A stretch of 64,000 nt of DNA from NCBI RefSeq assembly GCF_007833165.1, contig NZ_VOBQ01000002.1, positions 1 through 64,000 of the forward strand. The letters run 5' to 3'. A program made the translations under genes and the position numbers. Every line of letters begins with the position of its first letter. Within the stretch, counting starts at the first letter, position 1. The stretch comes from Caenimonas sedimenti. Its GTDB lineage: Bacteria > Pseudomonadota > Gammaproteobacteria > Burkholderiales > Burkholderiaceae_C. A model generated the notes under the pieces. The model had not been told where the DNA came from, did no database searches, and worked only from the letters and a program-made list of their open reading frames with translations. This document shows positions 1 to 9,460 of the stretch, in pieces.

Positions 1-11
1 CCCCATCCCAG

Positions 12-32
12 CCTTCCCCCAGAGGGGGAAGG
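12..32 (-). terminator. Hairpin just downstream of gudD
   Basis: A perfect 9-bp stem (12-20 pairing with 24-32) with a 3-nt loop lies 12 bases after the gudD stop. It has no T-tract, so it is either a weak terminator or one copy of a dispersed C/G-rich intergenic repeat. It is the only feature between the window edge and gudD. Confidence 0.4.
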
Positions 33-43
33 AGCAAATTGCC

Positions 44-1369
44 TCAACGCACCATGCAAGGCTTCTTCGGATCGAACTTCCACCCCGGCACCAGGAACTG
101 CATGCCCGCCGCGTCATCGCGCGCGCCCAGCCCATGCTGGCGGTACAGCGCGTTCGCCTTCTCCACTTCCGCCATGTCGATCTCGATCCCGAGCCCCGGC
201 TTCTTCGGCACTTCGACGTAGCCCCCGCGGATCTCCAGCGGCGCCTTCGTCAACCGCTGCCCGTCCTGCCAGATCCAGTGCGTGTCGATGGCCGTCACCT
301 TGCCTGGCGCCGCGGCGCCCACGTGCGTGAACATCGCCAGCGAAATGTCGAAATGATTGTTGGAGTGCGAACCCCAGGTGAGGCCCCAGTCGCGGCAGGT
401 CTGCGCCACGCGCACCGAACCGGCCATGGTCCAGAAATGCGGGTCGGCCAAGGGGATGTCGACCGACTGCAGCGCGAGCGAATGCGCCAGCTGTCGCCAG
501 TCGGTGGCGACCATGTTGGTGGCCGTCGGCAGTCCGGTGGCACGGCGGAACTCCGCCATCACCTCGCGGCCGGAGAAGCCCTCTTCGGCGCCGCAGGGGT
601 CTTCGGCGTAGGCAACGACGCCCCGCATCTTTTCGCCCAGGCGGATCGCATCCTTCAACAGCCAGCCGCCGTTGGGATCCAGCGTCACTCGAGCCTGCGG
701 AAAGCGCTCGTGCAACGCCTTCACCGCCTCGACCTCCTCGTCGCCGCGCAGCACGCCGCCCTTCAGCTTGAAGTCCTGGAAGCCGTAGCGCTTCTGCGCG
801 GCTTCGGCCAGGCGCACGATGGCTTCCGGCGTCATCGCTTCCTCGTGGCGCAGGCGGAACCAGTCGTCCTGGGCTTCCGGCTCGCTGGTGTACGGCAGAT
901 CCGTCTTCTTGCGGTCGCCCACGTAGAACAGGTAGCCGAGCATCTGCACCGCGTCACGTTGCTGGCCTTCGCCGAGCAGCGCCGCAACCGGCACACCCAG
1001 GTGCTGGCCCTGCAGGTCGAGCAGAGCGGATTCGACGGCCGTCACCGCATGGATCGTGGTGCGCAGGTCGAAGGTCTGCTGCCCGCGTCCACCGGCGTCG
1101 CGGTCCGCGAACTTCGTGCGCATGGCATTCAGGATCGCCTGCAGGTGGCCGATCCCCTGGCCTTCGACCAGCGGGCGCGCGTCCTCCAGCGTCTGGCGGA
1201 TCTTCTCGCCGCCCGGCACTTCGCCCAGGCCCGTGTGGCCGGCGTTGTCGGTGACGATGACGATGTTGCGGGTGAAGAAGGGCGCGTGCGCGCCGGAGAG
1301 ATTGAGCAGCATGCCGTCGCGGCCCGCGACGGGAATGACACGCATGCTCTGGATGACAGGGCTGGACAT
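44..1369 (-). CDS. gudD: Glucarate dehydratase (enolase superfamily)
   Basis: Dehydrates D-glucarate to 5-keto-4-deoxy-D-glucarate in the cytoplasm. The 441-residue length is normal for GudD. Visible family motifs include the catalytic KLKGG lysine, the metal-ligand stretches DPNGGW and EDPCG, the TNM segment, and the [10 protein letters not shown] histidine loop near the C-terminus. The start is ATG at 1369 (MSSPVIQSM); the open frame continues upstream, but only as the shadow of garD. No Shine-Dalgarno is evident, and the gene begins 20 bases after the garD stop, so translation may be coupled to garD. It is the last gene of the kdgD-tctC-garD-gudD operon and gives the glucarate branch, while garD gives the galactarate branch; both feed KdgD. 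The assignment is firm. Confidence 0.95.
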   Translation of the reverse strand: MSSPVIQSMRVIPVAGRDGMLLNLSGAHAPFFTRNIVIVTDNAGHTGLGEVPGGEKIRQTLEDARPLVEGQGIGHLQAILNAMRTKFADRDAGGRGQQTFDLRTTIHAVTAVESALLDLQGQHLGVPVAALLGEGQQRDAVQMLGYLFYVGDRKKTDLPYTSEPEAQDDWFRLRHEEAMTPEAIVRLAEAAQKRYGFQDFKLKGGVLRGDEEVEAVKALHERFPQARVTLDPNGGWLLKDAIRLGEKMRGVVAYAEDPCGAEEGFSGREVMAEFRRATGLPTATNMVATDWRQLAHSLALQSVDIPLADPHFWTMAGSVRVAQTCRDWGLTWGSHSNNHFDISLAMFTHVGAAAPGKVTAIDTHWIWQDGQRLTKAPLEIRGGYVEVPKKPGLGIEIDMAEVEKANALYRQHGLGARDDAAGMQFLVPGWKFDPKKPCMVR

Positions 1370-1389
1370 GGAGTTCGGAGGAAAGGGAA

Positions 1390-2949
1390 TCAGGTCACCG
1401 GCGCAGGATTGAACAGCACCAGGGCGTTGCGCAGCTTCCACTGCTCGGCCCAGGTCTTCTTGCGGCCGCTCGCGACTTCGAGCATCAGGCGGAACATCTC
1501 CCAGCCGACGTCTTCGACGCTGGCCTCGCCGTCGGCGATGCGGCCGGCGTTGATGTCCATCAGGTCGTGCCAGCGGCGCGCCAGGTCGCTGCGCGTGGCC
1601 ACCTTGATCACCGGCACTTCGGCCAGGCCGTAGGGCGTGCCGCGGCCGGTGGTGAACACATGCAGGTTCATGCCCGCGGCCAGCTGCAGCGTGCCGCAGA
1701 TGAAGTCGCTGGCCGGCGTGGCGGCGTAGAACAGCCCCTTGTGCGGCAGCTTCTCGCCGGGCGAGAGCACCCCCGAGATGGTGGACGTTCCGGACTTGAT
1801 GATCGAGCCCATCGCCTTCTCGACGATGTTGGACAGGCCGCCGGCCTTGTTGCCGGGCGTGGTGTTGGCGCTGCGGTCCACGCTGCCGCGCTGCAGGTAT
1901 TCGTCGTACCAGGCCATCTCGCGCACGATCGCCTGGGCGACCTCCGGTGTCGCCGCGCGCGAGGTCAGCTGCGCGACGCCGTCGCGCACTTCGGTGGTTT
2001 CCGAGAACATCACGGTGGCACCGGCGCGCACCAGCAGGTCGGTGCAGAAGCCGACAGCCGGATTGGCGGTGACGCCGGAGAACGCATCGCTGCCGCCGCA
2101 TTGCACGCCCACCACCAGCTCGCTCGCGGGCACGGTCACACGGCGGCGCGCGTCCAGGCGCTTCAGGTGCACCTCGGCCTGGCGCAGGATGGAATCCACC
2201 ATCGACATGAAGCCGACGTGCGCATCGTCCTGCAGGCAGACCACGTCGAGCGCCGGAGCGTCTTCGGCGCGCTGGTCCAGCACGGGAATGGAGCCGGGCG
2301 GTAGCAGGCGCTCGGGCTGCAGCTTCTCGCAGCCCAGGCTGACCACCATCACCTCGCCGCCGAAGTTCGGGTTCAGGCTGATGTTGCGCAGGGTGCGGAT
2401 CGGGATCTTGGCGTCCGGCGCGTCGATGGCGACGCCGCAGCCGTAGCCGTGTTCCAGCGCCACCACGTCGTCGACGTTCGGGTAGCGCGGCAGCAGCTCC
2501 CGCTTGATGCGATCCACTGCGAATTCGGTGACGCCAGCCACGCATTGCACGGTCTGCGTGATGGCCAGGATGTTGCGCGTGCCGACGGAGCCATCGGCGT
2601 TGCGGTAGCCCTCGAAGGTGTAGCCTTCCAGGGGCTCGGCGGCCTTCGCCTTGACCGTTGCCATCGGCAGGTCTTCCAGGCCGCGCGCACCCGGCATGTG
2701 CAGCAGGCGCTCGTGCACCCAGCTGCCCGCGGGAATGTCCTTCTGCGCCCGCCCGATGACCACGTCGTAGCGGCGGATCTCGCCCCCCGCCGGGACGTCG
2801 ACCAGCGCCACCTTGTGGCCCTGCGGCACGCGGTCCCGCAGCACCAGGCCGTCGTCGAAGGTGGTGCCCGCATCCAGCCCACCGTCGTTGGCCACGATGG
2901 CCACGTTGTCGGCGGGATGCATGGCGATGCGGCGCGGGCGGGCTGGCAT
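1390..2949 (-). CDS. garD: Galactarate dehydratase (UxaA/GarD family)
   Basis: Converts D-galactarate to 5-keto-4-deoxy-D-glucarate, the same product as GudD. It is 519 residues, close to the usual 520-525. The N-terminal SAF-like part (residues about 10-95) is followed by the UxaA-type catalytic region with [23 protein letters not shown] and the late [10 protein letters not shown] motif. I place the start at the ATG at 2949 because GAGGA lies about 6 bases before it; an in-frame ATG at 2970 would overlap the tctC-like stop and has no ribosome site. It lies between the TctC-type receptor and gudD in one operon. Altronate dehydratase is the nearest alternative, but the partners argue for galactarate. 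Confidence 0.93.
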   Translation of the reverse strand: MPARPRRIAMHPADNVAIVANDGGLDAGTTFDDGLVLRDRVPQGHKVALVDVPAGGEIRRYDVVIGRAQKDIPAGSWVHERLLHMPGARGLEDLPMATVKAKAAEPLEGYTFEGYRNADGSVGTRNILAITQTVQCVAGVTEFAVDRIKRELLPRYPNVDDVVALEHGYGCGVAIDAPDAKIPIRTLRNISLNPNFGGEVMVVSLGCEKLQPERLLPPGSIPVLDQRAEDAPALDVVCLQDDAHVGFMSMVDSILRQAEVHLKRLDARRRVTVPASELVVGVQCGGSDAFSGVTANPAVGFCTDLLVRAGATVMFSETTEVRDGVAQLTSRAATPEVAQAIVREMAWYDEYLQRGSVDRSANTTPGNKAGGLSNIVEKAMGSIIKSGTSTISGVLSPGEKLPHKGLFYAATPASDFICGTLQLAAGMNLHVFTTGRGTPYGLAEVPVIKVATRSDLARRWHDLMDINAGRIADGEASVEDVGWEMFRLMLEVASGRKKTWAEQWKLRNALVLFNPAPVT

Positions 2950-2966
2950 GGCAGGTCCTCGAATGC

Positions 2967-3932
2967 TCAATCTGCGGTGATCTTACGAGCCTCGATGAGT
3001 TGCTTCCAGCGCGCGAACTCCGTCGCCTGGTAGCGGCCGAACTGCTCCGGCGTGTTGCCGACGATTTCGAAACCCTGGGCCAGCAGCTTGTCCTTGACGT
3101 CCGCGTCGTTCAGGACGGCCACGATCGCATCGCGCAGCTTGTTGCGGATGTCGGCCGGCAGGCCCTTGGGAGCCGCCACGGCTTGCCACGACTGCACTTC
3201 GGCGCCCTTGACGCCTTGCTCGGAGATGGTCGGCACGTCGGGCAGCAGCGGGCTGCGCTTCTCGGAAGCGATCCCCAGCGCGCGGACCTTGCCCGACTTG
3301 ATGTGCTGGATGATGGCGTTGATGTTGACGAAGCCTGCATCCACCTGGCCGCCCAGCAGGTCATTGATGGCGGGAGCGCCGCCCTTGTAGGGAATGTGCA
3401 GGCCATCGGTGCCGCTTTGCTGCCACAGCAGTTCGGCGGAGAGGTGGTCGGACGAGCCGTTGCCGGCCGAGGCGAAGCTCACCTTGCCCGGCGTCTTCTT
3501 CAGTTGGGCGAGCAGGTCACCCAGGTTCTTGTGCGGCGAGCTCACCGGGACCACCAGCACGTTGGGCGCCTGCACGGCGACCGTGATCAGGTCGAAGTCC
3601 TTCAGCGCGTCGTACTGCACGCCCTTGATCAGGTGCGGTGCGATCACGAACGGGCCGAGCGACGAGACGAAGAGCGTGTAGCCGTCGGCGGGCGCGCGCT
3701 TGACGAACGCCGCGCCGATGGTGCCGGTCGCGCCGGCCTTGTTCTCGACCACGAAACTGCCGCCGCCCAGCTTCTCGGGCAGCTTCTGGGCGATCACGCG
3801 GCCGATGGAGTCCGTGGAGCCGCCCGGCGGGAACGGCACCACGATGGTCACGGGCTTGTCGACCGGCCAGGCGGCGAAGGCGCTGACGCTGGTGAGCGCC
3901 GCGGCAGCGAATGCGAGCAATGCTTTTTTCAT
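2967..3932 (-). CDS. Bug/TctC-family periplasmic solute receptor
   Basis: A 321-residue tripartite tricarboxylate transporter receptor. It has a clear Sec signal ([20 protein letters not shown]), the family's [13 protein letters not shown] ligand loop near residue 35, and [21 protein letters not shown] lies 8 bases before the ATG. Bug receptors bind small carboxylates in the periplasm. The position between kdgD and garD suggests that it captures glucarate or galactarate, which is an inference. No TctA/TctB membrane partners are nearby, which is usual for these expanded receptor families, so it must share a permease encoded elsewhere or act as a sensor. Confidence 0.92.
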   Translation of the reverse strand: MKKALLAFAAAALTSVSAFAAWPVDKPVTIVVPFPPGGSTDSIGRVIAQKLPEKLGGGSFVVENKAGATGTIGAAFVKRAPADGYTLFVSSLGPFVIAPHLIKGVQYDALKDFDLITVAVQAPNVLVVPVSSPHKNLGDLLAQLKKTPGKVSFASAGNGSSDHLSAELLWQQSGTDGLHIPYKGGAPAINDLLGGQVDAGFVNINAIIQHIKSGKVRALGIASEKRSPLLPDVPTISEQGVKGAEVQSWQAVAAPKGLPADIRNKLRDAIVAVLNDADVKDKLLAQGFEIVGNTPEQFGRYQATEFARWKQLIEARKITAD

Positions 3933-3965
3933 GGATGTCTCCTTCGTGGGTTGCGAGGGGTTGCC

Positions 3966-4877
3966 CTACTGCGGGCCGAGCTTGCGGATCAGCGCCGCCA
4001 GTTCTTCCACTTCCTGCGGCTTCAGGTCCGAGATCGGCGGGCGCACCGGCCCTGCCGTCTTGCCCACCACGGTGGCGCCGGCCTTCACGATGCTCACCGC
4101 GTAGCCCTCGCCCTTGTTGCGGATAGCGAGATACGGCAGGAAGAACTCGTCGAGCAGCCGCCCGGTGGTCACCGTGTCGCCCGCCGCATAAGCGTTGTAG
4201 AACTCGATGGCCGTGCGCGGGATGAAGTTGAAGACCGCCGACGAATAGGTCGGCACGCCGAGCGCCTTGTACGCGTGGGCATAGACCTCGTGGGTGGGCA
4301 TGCCGCCGATGTAGACGAAGCGGTCCCCCAACTTCTGGCGGATCGCCACGATGCGCTCGATGTCGCCCAGGCCGTCCTTGAAGCCGATCAGGTTGGGGCA
4401 GCGCTCGGCCAGCTTCACCAGCGATTCGGCCGACAGCTTGCAGGCACCGCGGTTGTAGACGATGACCCCGATCTTCACGCTCTTGCACACCGCCTCGACG
4501 TGGGCGACCAGGCCTTCCTGGGACGCTTCAGTGAGGTAGTGCGGCAGCAAGAGCACGCCCTGGGCGCCGTTGCGCTCGGCTTCCTGCGCGTACTGGATCG
4601 CCAAGGTGGTGCCGCCACCGGCGCCACCGACGATGGGCACGCGGCCGCGGCAGGTGTCGGCGGCGGTCTTGATCACCTGCGCGTATTCCTGCGGCGCCAG
4701 CGAAAAGAATTCGCCGGTGCCACCGGCGGCGAACAGCACGGTGGCGCCGTAGGGCATCAGCCATTCGAGGCGCGACACATAGCCGCGCGGCGCGAACTTC
4801 AGGTCGGCGTCGAAGTCGGTCAGGGGAAAGGAGAGGAGCCCGGACGTCAGGGCGGTCTTCAATTCATTGGGGGACAT
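3966..4877 (-). CDS. kdgD: 5-dehydro-4-deoxyglucarate dehydratase
   Basis: A DHDPS/NAL-family TIM-barrel lyase that dehydrates and decarboxylates 5-keto-4-deoxyglucarate to 2,5-dioxopentanoate (alpha-ketoglutarate semialdehyde). It is 303 residues. Lys167 in LIGFKDG is the Schiff-base lysine and Tyr141 in VIVYNRG the catalytic tyrosine; [11 protein letters not shown] is the substrate-carboxylate loop. It is the first gene of the operon, just downstream of a sigma-70 promoter whose start would lie about 20 bases before the ATG. No strong ribosome site is visible. The semialdehyde dehydrogenase needed to reach 2-oxoglutarate is not beside it, unless the aldehyde dehydrogenase at 19.8 kb is borrowed, which I think unlikely. 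Confidence 0.94.
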   Translation of the reverse strand: MSPNELKTALTSGLLSFPLTDFDADLKFAPRGYVSRLEWLMPYGATVLFAAGGTGEFFSLAPQEYAQVIKTAADTCRGRVPIVGGAGGGTTLAIQYAQEAERNGAQGVLLLPHYLTEASQEGLVAHVEAVCKSVKIGVIVYNRGACKLSAESLVKLAERCPNLIGFKDGLGDIERIVAIRQKLGDRFVYIGGMPTHEVYAHAYKALGVPTYSSAVFNFIPRTAIEFYNAYAAGDTVTTGRLLDEFFLPYLAIRNKGEGYAVSIVKAGATVVGKTAGPVRPPISDLKPQEVEELAALIRKLGPQ

Positions 4878-4903
4878 GGGTGCTTGTCGATGAGAGATAA
4901 GAC

Positions 4904-4932
4904 ATCATACAACTTGCGATAGGCCACTGCAA
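4904..4932 (-). promoter_or_regulatory. Sigma-70 promoter of the glucarate operon
   Basis: On the minus strand TTGCAG (4932-4927) and TATGAT (4909-4904) are separated by exactly 17 bases, a near-consensus pair. It reads into kdgD. The -10 box lies inside TTGTATGATGT, which resembles one half of a GntR-type operator, so repression here is plausible. Confidence 0.65.
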
Positions 4933-4998
4933 CTCTGCAATGGCAGGGACGTAAATCGAAGGTATGAAGCTGCGCAAAAATGCTGCATCGCAACTTGG

Positions 4999-5009
4999 TT
5001 GTCGTACAA
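4999..5009. promoter_or_regulatory. GntR/FadR-type operator candidate
   Basis: TTGTCGTACAA matches the FadR-subfamily consensus TNGTNNNACNA at every fixed position. It lies directly after the serine hydrolase stop and about 70 bases upstream of the kdgD -35 box. Sugar-acid operons in related bacteria are often controlled by GntR regulators, but no gntR gene is in the window. Confidence 0.45.
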
Positions 5010-6059
5010 CTAAGTCCTGACGCAACTGCGCAGGGCACCCAGCACGCGCCGGAAATCCCAATGACTGCGGCCGGTGGTGACGGTCACCAGTTCCAGGTCG
5101 GGCATCGCCAGGATGACCTGCCGGTTGAAGCCCACCGCCATGACGGCGTTGAACTCGGGCAAGCGCCACCACTGCTGGCCATAGCGGAAGTCGAGGTTCG
5201 CTGAAATGATCATCGGCACCCGCGACACCTGCAGCTGCGCCACCCATTCGCGGGGCAGCAGCTGCCGGTCTTCCCAGCGGCCTACCTGCTGCACCAGCAG
5301 GCCGATGCGGGCCATGTCGCGTGTCGTCATCTCCAGGCCGAAACCGCCGGCGGAGATCCCTTGGGGATCCTGGGGCCATTCCACGTCGGTGATGCCCAGT
5401 GGCTGGAACAGTTGCTGCCGCGCGTACGCCTCGGTGCTCATGCCGGTCGCGCGGGCCAGCACGGCAGACAGCAGGTGGCTGTTGCCGCTGTTGTAGTTGA
5501 AGGCCTGGCCTGGCGGCAGCGCCATGGGCCGGTCCAGGACGAACCGCACCCAGTCCCCACTCGCACGCATCTCGCGCAAGCTCACCGGCGGCAGGTCGTT
5601 GAGCGGCTCCTGCCAAGCCAGCCCGGACTGCATGTCGAGCAGGTGCTGCAGCGTCATCGTGCGCTTGGCCGCGTTCACGTTGGCGAAGGAACGGTCCGGA
5701 AAGTGATCGAGCACCGGCGTGTCGTTACCACCCAGCCGGCCCTGGGCCTGCGCCATGCCAAGCAGCGCCGCGACGATCCCTTTCGTTGCCGAGTTGATCC
5801 GGTGACGCATCTCCGCGCGGAATGGCTCGTAGTACGTTTCGAGCACGATGTGGCCGCGGCGCGCCACCAGCAGGCTGTCCATCTGCGCGGCACGTCCCAG
5901 CTCGGACAGGGCCTGCAACGCCGTGGCGTCCATGCCCTGTGACGCGGGTGGCGCTTCCGCCCACGCTCTGGTGGGCCAGGGCACGGATGCGGCTTCGACG
6001 CGAGCGGCAATCACGGCGGCCATGGCGACCACGGCGCTGCGGCGATTGGGATGGCGCAT
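5010..6059 (-). CDS. Serine hydrolase, class C beta-lactamase fold
   Basis: A penicillin-binding-protein-like hydrolase of about 349 residues. Ser90-x-x-Lys93 (SATK) is the nucleophile motif and Tyr189-Asn-Ser (YNS, in FNYNSGN) the second motif, so the catalytic triad elements are present. The class contains esterases, 6-aminohexanoate-dimer hydrolases and D-amino peptidases; the substrate cannot be told from sequence. The N-terminus (MRHPNRRSAVVAMAAVIAAR) looks like an export signal, which is why I start at 6059; an in-frame ATG at 6077 also exists. It lies upstream of the glucarate operon on the same strand, but a separate promoter lies between them, so a shared role is not implied. Confidence 0.8.
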   Translation of the reverse strand: MRHPNRRSAVVAMAAVIAARVEAASVPWPTRAWAEAPPASQGMDATALQALSELGRAAQMDSLLVARRGHIVLETYYEPFRAEMRHRINSATKGIVAALLGMAQAQGRLGGNDTPVLDHFPDRSFANVNAAKRTMTLQHLLDMQSGLAWQEPLNDLPPVSLREMRASGDWVRFVLDRPMALPPGQAFNYNSGNSHLLSAVLARATGMSTEAYARQQLFQPLGITDVEWPQDPQGISAGGFGLEMTTRDMARIGLLVQQVGRWEDRQLLPREWVAQLQVSRVPMIISANLDFRYGQQWWRLPEFNAVMAVGFNRQVILAMPDLELVTVTTGRSHWDFRRVLGALRSCVRT

Positions 6060-6213
6060 GGGGTTCACGCCCGCCATCCTAGCGCGGCCATACGGGTGCG
6101 GGGTCGACGTCGCGACGGTCGATGCCGAGACGCTCCTACAAATGCTGCCGCCAACGTCGCACCCAGCTCGGGCCGGAGCAGACCCATAGTCTGGACGAAC
6201 TCACCGAGACAAC

Positions 6214-7035
6214 ATGCGACCCACTGCCCTCTTGTCAACGCTTCGCAATGCCCTGCTGCTCGGCGCGGCGCTGTCGCTGGCGCCGGCATTCGCCGCGCAG
6301 CCGCCCGGCAAGGGCGACTCGAAACCGAAGACGTCGGCCAGCGCCGCCAAGAAGGCACAAGCCAAGCCCAACTCCGGCAAGAAGCCGGTGAAGAAAGCGG
6401 CCGCCGGCAAGCAGGAGCCGCAGACGCCCGGTCCCCTCGCCGACTTCGGCAAGGCGACGGATGCTTCCCCCGACGTGGTCCACGTGGCCAACTGGGTCTC
6501 CCACACGCGCAACAACAAGAAGAAGGCCTTCGTCCTCATCGACAAGAAGGCGGCCCAGCTCTACGTGTTCGATCCACAGGGCAAGCTCAAGAGCAGCACG
6601 CCCATCCTGCTGGGCAAGGCCGTCGGTGACCACAGCGTGCCGGGCATCGGCAACAAGCCGTTCTCGCAGATCAAGGAAGATGAGAAGACCACGCCGGCCG
6701 GCCGCTTCCTGGTGCACCCAGGCAGGAACACGCGGGGCGAAGACATCCTCTGGATCGACTACAACGCCGCCGTTTCCATGCACCGCCTGCGCAAGGTGTC
6801 CGCCAAGGAGCAACGCGCGGACCGCATGGCCACACCGGAAGCCACGGACAACCGCATCTCCTATGGCTGCGTGAATGTGCCGCCGCGGTTCTACAACAGC
6901 GTCCTGAAGCCGACGGTGATGAAGCAGGGCGCGTTCGTCTACGTGTTGCCCGAGACGAAGACGCCGCAGCAGCAGTTCGGCTCGTTCGACGTCCCACGCA
7001 CGGCGGGCGCCGCTAGAACTTCTCGCCCGGCGTGA
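6214..7035 (+). CDS. Exported L,D-transpeptidase (YkuD family)
   Basis: A 273-residue protein with a signal peptide (ALLLGAALSLAPAFA), a Lys/Pro/Ala-rich tether to about residue 80, then a YkuD domain. The nucleophile is Cys219 in ISYGCVNVPP, preceded by the SMHRL histidine. Such enzymes act in the periplasm, forming 3-3 peptidoglycan cross-links or attaching proteins to the wall; this short SYGCV variant is common in Burkholderiales and its exact role is not known. The last 23 bases overlap the 3' end of the convergent pseudouridine-synthase-like gene. Confidence 0.88.
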   Translation: MRPTALLSTLRNALLLGAALSLAPAFAAQPPGKGDSKPKTSASAAKKAQAKPNSGKKPVKKAAAGKQEPQTPGPLADFGKATDASPDVVHVANWVSHTRNNKKKAFVLIDKKAAQLYVFDPQGKLKSSTPILLGKAVGDHSVPGIGNKPFSQIKEDEKTTPAGRFLVHPGRNTRGEDILWIDYNAAVSMHRLRKVSAKEQRADRMATPEATDNRISYGCVNVPPRFYNSVLKPTVMKQGAFVYVLPETKTPQQQFGSFDVPRTAGAARTSRPA

Positions 7036-7729
7036 GGTAGCGCCACTGGCCCGGCGGCAGACCCGCCATGGGCACGCGCCCGATCCGGATGCGCTTGAGC
7101 GCCTTGAGCTTCAGGCCCACCTGCGTGCACATCCACGGGACCATGTCGGGTGCGATGCCCTTGACGGCGAAGCGCAGGCGGGCTTCGCTCTGCCAGCTCA
7201 CCCGCGCAGGCGGCAGGGCCTGACCCTCGAACACCAATCCCCCGCACAGCCGCTCGAGTCCGTTCGCCGCGATGGTGCCGGTGACTTCCGCGACCAGCTC
7301 CTGCTCGATCACGTTCGCATCTTCGTGAAGTTTGCGGATGATCCGGCCGTCCTGGCTGAAGACGCAGAGGCCGCTGGCCGGCACCGGAAGCGCAAGCAGG
7401 GGAACGACCCCGACGGCGTGGCTCTTGACGCGGCGGATGCCAGAGACGTCACCTACCCAATGCGTCGCCACGGCGATCAGCGCCTGGGCGTCCGCCACAC
7501 CCATTCCGGCGGGCTTGTGCACCAGCATCGTCGCGGGTGCCGCGGCCTGCAGCCGGGCCTTGGGGTCGACCTCGACCAGTTCCGTGCCCACACGATGCTG
7601 CGGCTCCTCCACGAGCTGGCCGGCGACGCGCACCCACCCTTCGGTGATGTACTGCTCCGCTTCGCGGCGCGAGCACGGCACCAGGGCCGCGACCACCTTG
7701 GAGAGGCGCCTGGTCTCCGCTTCAGACAC
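7013..7729 (-). CDS. RsuA/RluF-like S4-domain pseudouridine synthase homologue, catalytic Asp not seen
   Basis: A 238-residue protein with an N-terminal S4 RNA-binding domain (residues about 5-55, SRREAEQYITEGWVRVAGQ), the family's HKPAGM segment near residue 71, and SGLCVFSQDGRI near 119-130. In RsuA/RluF enzymes the stretch before SGL normally reads G-R-L-D-x-x-T-x-G-L with the catalytic Asp. Here the aligned residues are LALPVPASGL, which puts Pro115 in place of Asp. The rest of the fold looks intact, so it may be an RNA-binding protein that has lost catalysis or a subfamily using another residue. It converges on the L,D-transpeptidase gene with a 23-base overlap. Confidence 0.75.
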   Translation of the reverse strand: MSEAETRRLSKVVAALVPCSRREAEQYITEGWVRVAGQLVEEPQHRVGTELVEVDPKARLQAAAPATMLVHKPAGMGVADAQALIAVATHWVGDVSGIRRVKSHAVGVVPLLALPVPASGLCVFSQDGRIIRKLHEDANVIEQELVAEVTGTIAANGLERLCGGLVFEGQALPPARVSWQSEARLRFAVKGIAPDMVPWMCTQVGLKLKALKRIRIGRVPMAGLPPGQWRYLTPGEKF

Positions 7730-7813
7730 GCTGCGCGACCGTGAAATGGATCAAGGAGTTCTCCAATGCCGATCGATTGTGGCAGAGGAAAGCGCCCAGG
7801 CGACAATCCGCGC

Positions 7814-8104
7814 ATGGCCCAAGGCAAACGGATCTCGGCGGATATCGACGGCGGCGCGCTGCAGCAGATCAAGGCGCTGGGTGCGGCCGCCCGCCTGGCA
7901 CGCACCAAGGCCCGCGAGGGGCAGGTCGCCGCGGGCGCCCGGCTGGGCGTCCATGTCCAGACGATCGCGCGCATCGAGTCTGGCGAGCCCGGCGTCGCCA
8001 TCGGGCACGTGCTGGGGATGCTGGCCCTCTACGGCGTCACCGTGCGCCCGGTCGAGCCGGAAGGTGGGCACCTCCCGGCTGAGCCATCAGCTGGAGCGCC
8101 TTGA
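7814..8104 (+). CDS. Small helix-turn-helix (XRE-type) regulator
   Basis: A 96-residue protein. Residues 25-80 form an HTH of the Cro/CI type (ARTKAREGQVAAGARLGVHV, then TIARIESGEPGVAIGHVLGML), as in HipB-like and stand-alone XRE proteins. The start is the ATG at 7814 (MAQGKRI); a longer in-frame start at 7766 exists but the added residues look non-coding. There is no HipA or toxin partner next to it. The MATE gene stop on the opposite strand begins at the very next base. The target is unknown. Confidence 0.72.
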   Translation: MAQGKRISADIDGGALQQIKALGAAARLARTKAREGQVAAGARLGVHVQTIARIESGEPGVAIGHVLGMLALYGVTVRPVEPEGGHLPAEPSAGAP

Positions 8105-9460
8105 CTACTTTCCCCAGTTGCTCCAGCGCACCGCCAGCCCGAGCGTCAGCGCATAGGCGGCGAAGCTCACCGCCACGACGCTGAACAGCGCGGTGGCGGA
8201 CGCTCCCGCCACGTGGACGCACACCCAGCCGCCAATGGCGACGATCACCAGCCGCGTCGTGCTGGCCGCGAGCGGCCACATCATGCGGCCCGCGCCTTGC
8301 GACGCGAAGAACAGCGCCAGCCCCAGCCCGAAGAAGCCGTAGCAGCCGCCGACAACGCGCAGGTAAGCGCTGCCGGCTTCGCGCACGGCGTCGTCGGTGG
8401 TGAACAGCGACATCCAGGCGCCTGGCCACAGGGCCGCCGCCACCCCGATCACCCCCGTGACCCCGAAGACGATGCCGGCGCCCGCCCAGGTGATCTGCTT
8501 GGCGCGTTCCGCCTGGCCCGCGCCCATGTTGGTGGCGACCATGGCCGTGAGCGCGCTGCCAAAACCGAAAGCGATCGGCACCAGGATGTACTCCAGCCGG
8601 GCGGCGACGCCATACCCGGCGACGGCGATGGTTCCGAAGGTTCCCATGTAGGCCGTCGACGCGGCGATGGACGCGTTGCTGATCACGGGGTTCAGGGAGG
8701 CCGGCAGGCCCACGCGCAGGATCGCGCGGAACAGCGGCGCGCTGAGGCGCCAACTGCGCATCAGGTTCACGGCCCCGGCCGGGCGCACCAGCCAGGCGCC
8801 GATGCCCAGGCTGGCCACGGCATTCGCGATGACCAGGCTGGCCGCGGCGCCGCCGGCGCCCATGGCCGGCACCGGACCCCAGCCGAACACCAGCAGGGGG
8901 CACAGCACCAGGTGCAGGGCCGCGGTGCCCAGGATCGCCAGGGCCGCCAGCAGCATGTTGCCGGTCGCCCGCACGATGGACGCCAGCACGTTGGCCAGCC
9001 AGATCACGGCGATGCCGCCGAAGAAGATCGAGGAATACGCGGTGGCGTCCGCCAGGGCGCCGCCGCGGCCGCCCATCGCCTGGAACAGGCGGTGGCCAAA
9101 AACCGCCTCCGTCACCGTGAAGAACGCCGCCGCGGCGAGCGCGATCATCAGTGCATGCTGCGCGAGCCGGCTTGCCTGCTCGCTGTCGCCGGCGCCGAGT
9201 GCGCGCGCCACGGCCGCGGTGGTCGCGCCGCCGAGACCGCCGGCCGACATCTGCATCATCAGCATCGACAGCGGCAGCACCAGCGCCACGCCGGCCAGCG
9301 CGTCGGCGCCGAGACGGCCGAGGATGAAGCCGTCGTAGCCGATCATAATGGTCATGGCGAACAGGCCGACGATGTTCGGGGTGGCCAGGCGCAGCAGCGT
9401 GGGAAGCACGGGCCCGCTCAGCATCCGCTGGGTGGGCGAGAGGACGGCGGCGGTGCTCAC
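8105..9460 (-). CDS. MATE-family multidrug efflux transporter
   Basis: An inner-membrane antiporter of 451 residues with about 12 hydrophobic segments and the duplicated MATE layout (first half from LPTLLRLATPNIVGL, second half from SAPLFRAILRVGLPASLNP). It probably exports cationic drugs using a sodium or proton gradient. The start is a GTG at 9460 that overlaps the TGA of the upstream SDR gene as GTGA, so the two are translationally coupled. The longer open frame upstream of it is a shadow of the SDR. The pair lies under a TetR palindrome at 10174-10189. Confidence 0.88.
   Translation of the reverse strand: MSTAAVLSPTQRMLSGPVLPTLLRLATPNIVGLFAMTIMIGYDGFILGRLGADALAGVALVLPLSMLMMQMSAGGLGGATTAAVARALGAGDSEQASRLAQHALMIALAAAAFFTVTEAVFGHRLFQAMGGRGGALADATAYSSIFFGGIAVIWLANVLASIVRATGNMLLAALAILGTAALHLVLCPLLVFGWGPVPAMGAGGAAASLVIANAVASLGIGAWLVRPAGAVNLMRSWRLSAPLFRAILRVGLPASLNPVISNASIAASTAYMGTFGTIAVAGYGVAARLEYILVPIAFGFGSALTAMVATNMGAGQAERAKQITWAGAGIVFGVTGVIGVAAALWPGAWMSLFTTDDAVREAGSAYLRVVGGCYGFFGLGLALFFASQGAGRMMWPLAASTTRLVIVAIGGWVCVHVAGASATALFSVVAVSFAAYALTLGLAVRWSNWGK

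Noticed and set aside
134..1633. Long plus-strand frame opposite gudD/garD
   Set aside because: It is an antisense shadow of the two dehydratases, with Arg/His/Ala-rich low-complexity translation and no domain.
7814..8104. HTH gene as the antitoxin of a HipBA-like toxin system
   Set aside because: No HipA or other toxin gene is adjacent; the neighbours are a MATE exporter and a pseudouridine-synthase homologue.
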